Shown here piece by piece: positions 1 through 7,205 of a stretch of 7,205 bases of DNA (position 1 is the stretch's first letter; each line of letters starts with the position of its first letter). Source of the DNA: Planctomycetota bacterium (GTDB lineage Bacteria; Planctomycetota; UBA1135; UBA2386); NCBI GenBank assembly GCA_947455805.1, contig CANGSN010000148.1:1-7205 (forward strand). The letters run 5' to 3'. Both the position numbers and the translations under genes were made by a program. The notes below the pieces were generated by a model. That model was not told the DNA's origin and made no database searches. It worked only from the letters and a program-made list of their open reading frames with translations.

Positions 1-166
1 GAGCCACGGCTCGCAAGAAGTATGGGTCGTCGATCTGCAACGCTGCACGCTGGCCGTTCACCGCGACGGCGCTGCGACGCGAATCCTGCAGCAGCGCGAC
101 AAACTGCGCGACTCCTTCGTGCTGCCCGGCTTCACGCTCGAGCTGGCCGAACTGTTCGACGACTGA
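1..166 (+). CDS. Uma2/DUF820-family putative endonuclease, C-terminal end (partial)
   Basis: This is the 3' end of a gene entering from the left. The frame starts at base 2 and runs 54 sense codons to a TGA at 164-166. The peptide has the C-terminal pattern of the Uma2 (DUF820) family, whose members have a PD-(D/E)xK nuclease-like fold: a Gly-x-x-Glu-x-Trp-x-Val-Asp strand (SHGSQEVWVVDL), a Leu-Ala-Val-His strand, then a Leu-Pro-Gly-Phe-x-Leu-x-Leu-x-x-Leu-Phe ending (LPGFTLELAELFDD). In family members the Glu of the EVW strand lies in the presumed active-site region. Uma2 genes are often numerous in cyanobacteria, Planctomycetota and other environmental bacteria, and their cellular role is poorly known. 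The gene converges with the minus-strand gene ending at 207, leaving 40 bases with no clear terminator. The call rests on about 54 residues, so the family is likely but not certain. The active-site N-terminal half is outside the window. Confidence 0.72.
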   Translation, partial: SHGSQEVWVVDLQRCTLAVHRDGAATRILQQRDKLRDSFVLPGFTLELAELFDD

Positions 167-206
167 TCGAGACGCCGAGAAGTTCGTCCCCCGCGCCGGT
201 TCCGCC

Positions 207-2009
207 TCAGCGACCAGCCGGCTTCGGCAGGCGCAGCGTGCAGTCGCCGACGATCGACCAGAAGTAGGCGCGCTTCCTGCCGATGTCGCCGCCGACCTCG
301 TCCCAGTTCGTCGCCTGCGATTCGAGTTCGAAGTAGCGCTTCCAGGCGTCGCCGATCGTGCCGCCCTTGCCGAGCACCTCGGCGAACTCGCGCGGCTCGT
401 CGTAGAAGACCTTGGCGCGGCCGAGCATCGCCACGCACTCGCTGAAGAACAGGATCGCCTCGGCGTGGCCGAGCTTGCCGTACTCGGGATCGTCGTACGG
501 CAGGTCGCTGCGCGGCGGCGACAACGCCTCGCAGCCGGTGTGCAGCAGCAGGAACGGGCCGCCGGCCGGCTCCTTCGCTCCGACCGCGCGCCAGAACACA
601 TGGTCGGCGCGGCCAGAGCGATGATCGCGCCAGCTCGGCACGAAGCGCTCGCCGTCCTTGACCCAGTGCCACGGCAGGCCGAGCTCGCGCTGCAGCGCGT
701 CCGGGTCGGTGGCCGCGAACGCCGCACCCCACGGATCGCTGTGCGCGCGCAGCGTGCGCAAGACGGCGGGGCGCTGCAGCCAGCGGAACAGTTCGAGCAG
801 GTCGGCGCCGGTGTGCACGTCGTAGCCGGGCTCGGCGAAGTCGGCCCACGCTGGATCGGCGGCGCGCAGTGCCGCGAAGCCACTGCCGAGTTCGTGGGAG
901 ATCGAAGCGGGGCGGTGGTGTTCGGCGGCGCGCCGGGTCGAGGTGCGGAAGCGGTGGTTGCGCTCGAAGTAGCGGACCAACTGTCCGGTCTCCTGGGCCG
1001 CGAAGGCCGACCAGCGCGGCGGGCCTGCGGTCACCTCGCGCTCACGCGGCTGCAACGCATCGTCCGCGTCGAGCTCGACAGCGGCCTCCGGCCACCAGCC
1101 GAGCCCGCGAGCGTCGATTCGCGAGACGGCGATGTCGGGCAGCGCCATCGGGTTGAAGCACTGCCGGTCGGCAACCGCCACTTCATGGTCGCGATCGTTC
1201 GGATCGAGATGCAGCGTGAACGCGTCCGGATCCGCGATCGCTCTGCCGTCGCGCACGTGGAACACGTCGGCCACGGCGATCTCGCCGACCTGCAGCGCCT
1301 GGCAGGCGCCACCGCGCTCCGGCACCGTGGCACCGAAGCTCGCCCACGCCGAACGCAGCGTCGAAGGCCCGGGCACGTAGCAACGCTCCCAATCCCCGTC
1401 GAGGTCGGCGAGCACCAGGTCGCAGCGGTGCGCGACGACCTCGGGCACGGCGCGCAGGTTCGTCGTGTTCGCGTCGATCGCGACCGGCTTGCCGTCCCTT
1501 CCCGGCAGCTGCAGCACTTCGTTGCGCCGCCAGTTGCAGGTGCGCACGAGCATCGCGTCGGGGAAGTGGCCGACCAGCACGGCGGCCTGCATCGGCGCGA
1601 CTGCGTGCATGCGCTGGAGCAACCGGCGCATCGCCAAGACGGTGCGGCCGTCCTGGTGCGGCGGCCCAGCGTGCACGTCGATGGTGAGCAACAGCACGTG
1701 GCGGCCCTCCTCGGCGATGTCGCGCACGAACTGCAGCAACGGCAGGCGCAACGACTCTTGGTCCAGCCCCTTGGCCGCCGCGGGCAACGTCGACTCCGGT
1801 CGCCACAATCGGCGCTCGACCAGCACGACGACCAACGGCTTGCCGGCTTGGCCGCGCTCTTCGCGCCAGCGCAGCTCGCGGACCTCGGCGCGACCGTCGC
1901 CGTCGAGATCGAACGGCGCGAACGCCTTCACCACGTCCTCGAGCGGGCTCTGCGCAGCAGCATGCGCAAAGCAGGAGGTGGCGAGCACGAGAGCCAGGGG
2001 GCGCACCAT
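207..2009 (-). CDS. Secreted C25/gingipain-like caspase-fold protein with an EF-hand loop
   Basis: The 600-residue product starts with a signal peptide (Val-Arg, then LALVLATSCFAHA, likely cut near AHA/AAQ at residues 15-19), so it is probably exported. Residues 34-45 form a near-ideal EF-hand calcium loop (D34, D36, D38, G39, E45). Further on come landmarks seen in C25 (gingipain-like) peptidases: an ADLDGDW strand (201-207), PDIAVSRIDARG (291-302, like the family's D-x-x-V-G-R-I), HTGCEA (490-495) followed by an Ala-Glu helix (516-528), and a closing WSIVGDCTLRL (584-594, like family GDPTLRL). By analogy Cys493 is the candidate nucleophile and His423 (AHSDPWG) a candidate base, but the usual His-Gly pair is not clear, so activity is uncertain. 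ATG at 2009 is preferred because it gives a compact signal peptide. An in-frame GTG at 2036 would add nine residues, and neither has a good Shine-Dalgarno. It lies 51 bases after the lon stop, so co-transcription is plausible. The coding call is firm; the family is moderate. Confidence 0.7.
   Translation of the reverse strand: MVRPLALVLATSCFAHAAAQSPLEDVVKAFAPFDLDGDGRAEVRELRWREERGQAGKPLVVVLVERRLWRPESTLPAAAKGLDQESLRLPLLQFVRDIAEEGRHVLLLTIDVHAGPPHQDGRTVLAMRRLLQRMHAVAPMQAAVLVGHFPDAMLVRTCNWRRNEVLQLPGRDGKPVAIDANTTNLRAVPEVVAHRCDLVLADLDGDWERCYVPGPSTLRSAWASFGATVPERGGACQALQVGEIAVADVFHVRDGRAIADPDAFTLHLDPNDRDHEVAVADRQCFNPMALPDIAVSRIDARGLGWWPEAAVELDADDALQPREREVTAGPPRWSAFAAQETGQLVRYFERNHRFRTSTRRAAEHHRPASISHELGSGFAALRAADPAWADFAEPGYDVHTGADLLELFRWLQRPAVLRTLRAHSDPWGAAFAATDPDALQRELGLPWHWVKDGERFVPSWRDHRSGRADHVFWRAVGAKEPAGGPFLLLHTGCEALSPPRSDLPYDDPEYGKLGHAEAILFFSECVAMLGRAKVFYDEPREFAEVLGKGGTIGDAWKRYFELESQATNWDEVGGDIGRKRAYFWSIVGDCTLRLPKPAGR
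1875..1910 (-). other. EF-hand calcium-binding loop in the C25-like protein
   Basis: These codons give residues 34-45, DLDGDGRAEVRE. Asp at loop positions 1, 3 and 5, Gly at 6 and Glu at 12 match the canonical EF-hand loop. Position 8 is Ala rather than the usual Ile, Val or Leu. Only one loop is present, just after the signal peptide, as in single EF-hand or dockerin-like modules of exported proteins. Calcium binding is inferred. Confidence 0.7.
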
Positions 2010-2060
2010 GGCCGCGAAGGCTACCACGCGCACCACGCAGCCCGCCGCCGCGGCAGTGGC

Positions 2061-4679
<2,619 letters not shown>

Positions 4680-4796
4680 GGGGGCACCGGTTGTAGGCCG
4701 GCGCGGCGTGCGACGGAAGGCACGCACTCCGGCCCAGTCGGCGGCTGCACCTGCGGCGGCGAACAGCAGCCGAGCAACACCGCCGAGAAGAGAACA

Positions 4797-4806
4797 CGGG
4801 TGCACG
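4797..4806. repeat. 10-base inverted repeat, left arm (CGGGTGCACG)
   Basis: This decamer is the exact reverse complement of CGTGCACCCG at 4889-4898, so the two arms bracket hairpin A1. In an RNA the arms could close a long-range stem around it. The right arm can also pair locally in hairpin A2, so the two folds would compete. Confidence 0.5.
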
Positions 4807-4813
4807 AGCCGTC

Positions 4814-4828
4814 GCGTGACATTCACGC
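4814..4828. other. Small hairpin, 6-bp stem and 3-base loop
   Basis: GCGTGA (4814-4819) and TCACGC (4823-4828) are perfect complements around a three-base loop. On the minus strand the loop reads ATG and is the start of an overlapping open frame (4822 down to 4406). A stem this short could occur by chance in GC-rich DNA, but it lies next to a run of stronger hairpins. Confidence 0.45.
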
Positions 4829-4830
4829 AA

Positions 4831-4877
4831 CCACGCTCACCGTCCCTGCCTGCCCCAGTTGGGAACGGCTCGCGTGG
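4831..4877. other. Hairpin A1 of tandem structured unit A
   Basis: CCACGC (4831-4836) pairs with GCGTGG (4872-4877), CCGT (4840-4843) with ACGG (4865-4868), and CCC (4844-4846) with GGG (4861-4863). There is a 3x3 internal loop, one bulged A (4864) and a 14-base loop, TGCCTGCCCCAGTT. The loop start is shared with hairpin B1 although the stem sequences differ, which suggests the structure is kept for a reason. Confidence 0.6.
4844..4857. repeat. Direct repeat copy 1 (CCCTGCCTGCCCCA)
   Basis: The same 14 bases recur exactly at 4952-4965, 108 bases on. Both copies begin in the last stem bases of a hairpin and fill most of its loop. On the lon-sense strand the repeat reads TGGGGCAGGCAGGG. The following TGGACC (4875-4880) and CGTGCAcCCG (4889-4898) also recur after copy 2, so the repeat belongs to a larger diverged unit. 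Confidence 0.85.
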
Positions 4878-4883
4878 ACCAAA

Positions 4884-4922
4884 CGGCCCGTGCACCCGAA
4901 GAAGGGTCGGATGCACGGCCCG
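4884..4922. other. Hairpin A2 of tandem structured unit A
   Basis: GGCCCGTGCA (4885-4894) pairs with TGCACGGCCC (4912-4921) at nine of ten positions, and C4884 pairs with G4922. Inside, CCC (4895-4897) pairs with GGG (4904-4906) around a six-base GAAGAA loop, leaving five bases (4907-4911) bulged on one side. No U-run follows on either strand, so it is not a standard intrinsic terminator. Confidence 0.6.
4889..4898. repeat. 10-base inverted repeat, right arm (CGTGCACCCG)
   Basis: It is the exact reverse complement of 4797-4806, and it is also a 9-of-10 direct match to CGTGCATCCG at 4993-5002 in unit B. It therefore belongs both to the tandem duplication and to a possible long-range pairing around hairpin A1. 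Confidence 0.5.
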
Positions 4923-4938
4923 CGCAACACACGCGGGA

Positions 4939-4985
4939 GATCGTGATCGGCCCCTGCCTGCCCCAAATGTGGGCCGATCGCGATC
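4939..4985. other. Hairpin B1 of tandem structured unit B
   Basis: GATCGTGATCGGCCC (4939-4953) and GGGCCGATCGCGATC (4971-4985) pair at 14 of 15 positions; the odd pair is T4944 with G4981. The 17-base loop is CTGCCTGCCCCAAATGT. This is the strongest inverted repeat in the window. Its stem is unrelated in sequence to hairpin A1, yet its loop opens with the same TGCCTGCCCCA. Both hairpins span exactly 47 bases. Confidence 0.75.
4952..4965. repeat. Direct repeat copy 2 (CCCTGCCTGCCCCA)
   Basis: Exact second copy of 4844-4857. It is followed by TGGACC (4988-4993) and CGTGCAtCCG (4993-5002), as copy 1 is, which supports an old tandem duplication of a unit of about 108 bases. Confidence 0.85.
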
Positions 4986-4988
4986 CAT

Positions 4989-5019
4989 GGACCGTGCATC
5001 CGCGACGCGCTTGCGGTCC
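4989..5019. other. Hairpin B2 of tandem structured unit B
   Basis: GGACCG (4989-4994) pairs with CGGTCC (5014-5019), with GC-rich sequence between that can form alternative internal pairs (for example CCGCG near 5000 with GCGG near 5013). It occupies the same place after B1 as A2 does after A1, but shares with A2 only the TGGACC and CGTGCAYCCG boxes. The exact fold is uncertain. Confidence 0.4.
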
Positions 5020-5059
5020 GGAGACCCTGGGCGCGCCGAATGCGGATGACCATTGCACT

Positions 5060-5076
5060 CGCGGTCGAAGACCGCG
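5060..5076 (-). terminator. Compact hairpin after the 573-residue gene, possible terminator
   Basis: CGCGGTC (5060-5066) and GACCGCG (5070-5076) form a perfect 7-bp stem with a three-base loop. It lies about 50 bases past the TGA of the secreted-protein gene on the minus strand. There is no U-tract after the stem on the minus strand, so intrinsic termination would be weak. It could equally protect the 3' end or begin the lon leader structure. Confidence 0.4.
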
Positions 5077-5125
5077 GGCGACATCGGTCGGAGAAGAGAA
5101 AGAACGTTGCTGTGCTTGCTACGGA

Positions 5126-6847
5126 TCAGCGCGACGAGATCACACTGATGCGGACGATCACGCCATCGTCCTTGCGCTGCACGTCGAGAGTGCCGACGTG
5201 CCGCTTCGGTTGTTGGGAGAGATCGAGCCGCGCGCCACCGGAGGCAGTCACCGCATTGGCGAACTGCGTGAAGAGCGGCGCCAGATCGACATCGAAGAGT
5301 CCGGCCACGCGCTCGTTGCCGAGCGCCTGCACCGCGTTGCCGACGATCTGGTCGCGGCGCGTACGCGCCCTGCCGACGCTACGCATGTCGTCGATCGCGG
5401 CGGCCAGGGATTCTGCATCGGACGACAACAGCAGGTCGTCTTCGTGCGCCGCGAGGTAGGCGACCGACGCGTGCAGAACGGCGCTGCGGATCTCGACCAG
5501 TTCGAGGCGACGCTCGCGCATCGGCACGAGGCGGCCGATGCCCGCGGCCTCCGTCGCACGGCGCACGTCGCCGAGCAGGTCGACGGCCGCGTTGCGGCCC
5601 TTGGTGCGCAGCGCGTAGACCGAGCGAAGCTCCGCCCCCGCGCGTCCGGAACGCGCCAGCTGCAGCTGCACCGTGCCTTGCGCGCCGAGGCGCGACAGCA
5701 CGTTGCGCTGGAAGTCGAGGCCGTATTCGTCGAACGCGTGCTCCAGGTCGTGCAGCAGATGCTCGCCCGAGGGCGAGCGCGCCAGCATGCGCGCGAGATC
5801 GACGGAGAGGACGAGGCCACCGAGCCCGCCACCGGGCAGCTCGTTGACCAGAGCGCGGGGCGCGACCGGCTGCACCGACGCGAGCCAACCGGCGAGTTCG
5901 GAATAGGCATCGGACTCCGAGCCACCACCGTGGGTCCGCCCGTCGGGCCGCCCACCGGCCCCGTGCTTCGGCAGGTCCAGCAGGAGCTTCACCGCGAACG
6001 CGGCACCGCTGCCTTCGACGGTCAGCATGACGCCGCGCGCCGAGTCGAGACCCGACGAGCGCAGCAACGCACCGGGCAGGCCTTCGAGCGATGGACGCAG
6101 CCGCTGGCCGAGGCGCGGCCAGTCGACGTAGACGCGCAAGGCGCCGGCTCCCACCTTCGATTGGGTGGACAACACCTGATAGTGCGGGTCGGCGGCGAGG
6201 CCCTTCCGCGGCGTGGCTGCGGTCACGGCCGCCGGCTTCGAAGGATCGAGCAGCGTCGCGAACGCCAACGTGTCGTTGCCGACGACGAGGTCGTCGCCGA
6301 CCAACGCCAGCTCGACCTCGTGGCCGATCCCATCCCGGCCAGCACTCTCCTGGCTGGCAGCGTCACGCAAGCGGTAGGCCTTGTTCGCGCCGAAGCGCCG
6401 GCCAGGCGCCGCCAGCTCACCAGCATCCAACACTTCGCGCAGGCGCTTGCTCTCGCTCTGCAGCAGGCGCGCGCGCAGCACCAGCAGCGGCTGCCCACCG
6501 TTCGGCACCACGCCGGTCAACGCGATCTCCAGTTCGCCGGAGTTGCGCGTCAGCAGGCCGCGCACCAGCGCCAGCGCCCGCGTCGCACCGGCGGCATCGG
6601 AGCCGCCGAGCAACACGCCGAGTGCTGGGTCGGCGAGCAGCTTCTGCACCGGGCCGGGCTGGCTGCGGGCACCGGCCGCGACCGGCGCCACCTCCATGCT
6701 CATGTAGGCCAGCGGTGCTTCGACGCTGTCGACGAGGCGCGGCGCCTGCGCCGACACGGCGGCAGCGGCGACCATCGCAACAGCGATCGAAAGCAGGAAG
6801 CGCGACACGAGGCGCTGTAGAGCAACCGCGGTACCAGCGTGAGACAT
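5126..6847 (-). CDS. Secreted protein of unknown function, 573 residues
   Basis: I do not recognise the family with confidence. The start at 6847 is well supported: AAGGAGG lies eight bases upstream, and the product opens with a signal peptide (QRLVSR, then LLSIAVAMVAAAAVSA, likely cut after VSA at residue 33), so it is probably exported. The body alternates beta strands and helices with no further membrane segment. A Gly/Asp/Ser-rich break at about 295-312 separates two halves. Each half has a similar element of acidic strand plus helix: LALVGDDLVVGNDTLAFATLLD (part of 180-201) and a run of AAHEDDLLLSSDAESLAAAI (466-485). This resembles the repeated layout of DUF3352-like secreted proteins, a weak similarity seen by eye. 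No catalytic motif is visible. It lies 122 bases after the regulator gene and 446 bases before lon. Extending the frame to 6961 would give an unlikely basic N-terminus. Confidence 0.85.
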   Translation of the reverse strand: MSHAGTAVALQRLVSRFLLSIAVAMVAAAAVSAQAPRLVDSVEAPLAYMSMEVAPVAAGARSQPGPVQKLLADPALGVLLGGSDAAGATRALALVRGLLTRNSGELEIALTGVVPNGGQPLLVLRARLLQSESKRLREVLDAGELAAPGRRFGANKAYRLRDAASQESAGRDGIGHEVELALVGDDLVVGNDTLAFATLLDPSKPAAVTAATPRKGLAADPHYQVLSTQSKVGAGALRVYVDWPRLGQRLRPSLEGLPGALLRSSGLDSARGVMLTVEGSGAAFAVKLLLDLPKHGAGGRPDGRTHGGGSESDAYSELAGWLASVQPVAPRALVNELPGGGLGGLVLSVDLARMLARSPSGEHLLHDLEHAFDEYGLDFQRNVLSRLGAQGTVQLQLARSGRAGAELRSVYALRTKGRNAAVDLLGDVRRATEAAGIGRLVPMRERRLELVEIRSAVLHASVAYLAAHEDDLLLSSDAESLAAAIDDMRSVGRARTRRDQIVGNAVQALGNERVAGLFDVDLAPLFTQFANAVTASGGARLDLSQQPKRHVGTLDVQRKDDGVIVRISVISSR

Positions 6848-6855
6848 TGCCACAA

Positions 6856-6862
6856 CCTCCTT
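6856..6862 (-). promoter_or_regulatory. Strong Shine-Dalgarno site (AAGGAGG)
   Basis: AAGGAGG on the minus strand lies eight bases before the ATG at 6847 and sets the start of the secreted-protein gene. It is the only textbook ribosome binding site in the window; the lon and C25-like starts have none, so this gene may be translated strongly. Confidence 0.9.
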
Positions 6863-6911
6863 CTTCCCAGAGCCTTGAACCTCATCCCCGAACGCAGCGA
6901 CCTGCGCCGGT

Positions 6912-6927
6912 TGCGCACGAGTGCGCA
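6912..6927. promoter_or_regulatory. 16-base palindrome upstream of the secreted-protein gene
   Basis: TGCGCAC-GA-GTGCGCA is a perfect inverted repeat with a two-base centre, 65 bases before the start codon at 6847. A further CGCAC lies at 6933-6937 (GTGCG on the minus strand) and can pair with GTGCG at 6921-6925. With a two-base centre it suits a dimeric repressor or activator site better than an RNA hairpin. No binding protein is identified, and the adjacent regulator is only one candidate. Confidence 0.45.
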
Positions 6928-6969
6928 GTTTCCGCACACGGCGGCGGACCGCAAAGAACATCGCCAGGC

Positions 6970-7205
6970 CTACGCGCCCCCGAGCTTGTCGTAGAGCGTG
7001 CGACGCCCGATGCCGAGCAGCCGCGCTGCTTCGGCCTTGTTGCCGCGCGCCAGCGACAGCGCCCGCTCGATCGCCCAGCGCTCGACCGACGCGAGGTCGA
7101 GCGCCTTCGGCAAGGGCCCGGCGTCGGCGACGGGCCGCGGCTCGGCCGGCGTCAGCGCCTCGACCTGCAGTTCGCCGCCGGCGGCCAGCGCGAACAAGCG
7201 CTGCA
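6970..7205 (-). CDS. Sigma-54-dependent regulator, C-terminal Fis-type HTH (partial)
   Basis: The last 77 codons of a gene that continues past the right edge, ending at TAG (6970-6972). The first visible residues, QRLFALAAGGE, match the end of an NtrC-type AAA+ domain, where the conserved N-x-R-E-L-x-N-x-x-x-R helix leads into a short strand and linker. A Pro/Ala-rich linker follows. The end is a Fis-type helix-turn-helix, with ERWAIERALSLARGNKAEAA and then a recognition helix reading LLGIGRRTLYDKL. Such proteins bind enhancer sites and use ATP to open sigma-54 RNA polymerase promoters, often as response regulators of two-component systems. The receiver and ATPase domains are outside the window, so the signal and exact class are unknown. 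The gene lies upstream of the 573-residue secreted protein on the same strand and could regulate it or be unrelated. Confidence 0.85.
   Translation of the reverse strand, partial: QRLFALAAGGELQVEALTPAEPRPVADAGPLPKALDLASVERWAIERALSLARGNKAEAARLLGIGRRTLYDKLGGA

Larger units (their letters stand above)
4680..5125 (-). promoter_or_regulatory. 446-base hairpin-rich region upstream of lon
   Basis: No convincing gene lies between the stop of the 573-residue secreted protein and the lon start. Read in the lon direction it holds, in order, a compact hairpin (5060-5076), a duplicated pair of hairpins (4989-5019 and 4939-4985, then 4884-4922 and 4831-4877), a small hairpin (4814-4828), and then about 135 bases to the lon ATG. 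I see no clear -35/-10 promoter, CIRCE element or HAIR element on the minus strand, although the lon promoter must be here or further upstream. Open frames crossing the region, including the lon frame extended to 5084, look non-coding in composition. It may be a structured 5' leader of lon, a small RNA, or an intergenic repeat element. Confidence 0.5.

Noticed and set aside
2037..2060. Terminator between lon and the C25-like gene
   Set aside because: Only a short GCCGCGGC palindrome with no loop or U-tract; the gap looks like a within-operon junction.
4951..4964. GGGGCAGGCAGGGG on the minus strand as a G-quadruplex
   Set aside because: Only three separate G-runs are present, the middle one of two bases, so a canonical quadruplex cannot form; the ends are better used in the hairpin stem.
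4844..4965. Loop repeats as CsrA/RsmA binding sites
   Set aside because: The loops carry GGGGCAGG rather than the A-N-GGA core that CsrA binds.
4844..4965. CRISPR array
   Set aside because: Only two copies of a 14-base repeat, with structured rather than unique sequence between them, and no cas gene.
4680..5084. Extension of the lon frame upstream to an alternative start at 5084
   Set aside because: The extra 135 residues do not resemble Lon and run straight through the hairpins and repeats.
4859..6820. A 653-codon plus-strand open frame antisense to the secreted-protein gene
   Set aside because: The minus-strand gene has a signal peptide and an AAGGAGG site, while the plus frame has a composition-biased product with no recognisable domain.
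6953..6968. Sigma-54-like TGGC...TTGC promoter on the minus strand just after the regulator gene
   Set aside because: The GG and GC pairs are 11 bases apart rather than the strict 10, and sigma-54 promoters seldom tolerate this.

Overview
The window is high-GC DNA (by eye well above 60 %), with long accidental open frames on both strands and four of its five recognisable genes on the minus strand. The mix of a Lon protease, a secreted gingipain-like (C25-type) protein with an EF-hand loop, a secreted protein of unknown family, a sigma-54 activator tail and a Uma2-type nuclease, together with weak Shine-Dalgarno use, would suit a Planctomycetota bacterium or a similar high-GC Gram-negative lineage. 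This is an inference from style, not a marker-based placement.

Layout, left to right. (1) Positions 1-166, plus strand: the last 54 codons of a Uma2/DUF820-type protein, running in from outside the window. (2) 207-2009, minus: a secreted protein of about 600 residues with an EF-hand loop near its N-terminus and C25/gingipain-like landmarks. It converges on the Uma2 gene. (3) 2061-4679, minus: a complete ATP-dependent Lon protease with intact ATPase and Ser-Lys active-site motifs. It also carries a Gly/Asp-rich N-terminal stretch and a Lys/Ala-rich C-terminal tail that ordinary Lon lacks. (4) 4680-5125: a 446-base stretch upstream of lon without a convincing gene, packed with hairpins. Two of them form a tandem, diverged duplicate (period 108 bases) that shares a 14-base loop-side sequence but has different yet still paired stems. 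(5) 5126-6847, minus: a 573-residue secreted protein of unknown function with a strong ribosome binding site. (6) 6848-6969: a short intergenic stretch with a 16-base palindrome. (7) 6970-7205, minus: the C-terminal end of a sigma-54-dependent (NtrC-type) regulator with a Fis-type DNA-binding helix-turn-helix.

How the parts may work together. Lon and the C25-like protein lie head to tail with a short gap and may be co-transcribed, which would pair a cytosolic quality-control protease with an exported possible protease. The structured region sits where the lon 5' leader would be and is the most unusual element here. It could be an RNA regulator of lon or a dispersed intergenic repeat family, and the sequence alone cannot decide. 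The regulator lies just upstream of the 573-residue secreted protein on the same strand, but no correctly spaced sigma-54 promoter is visible between them.
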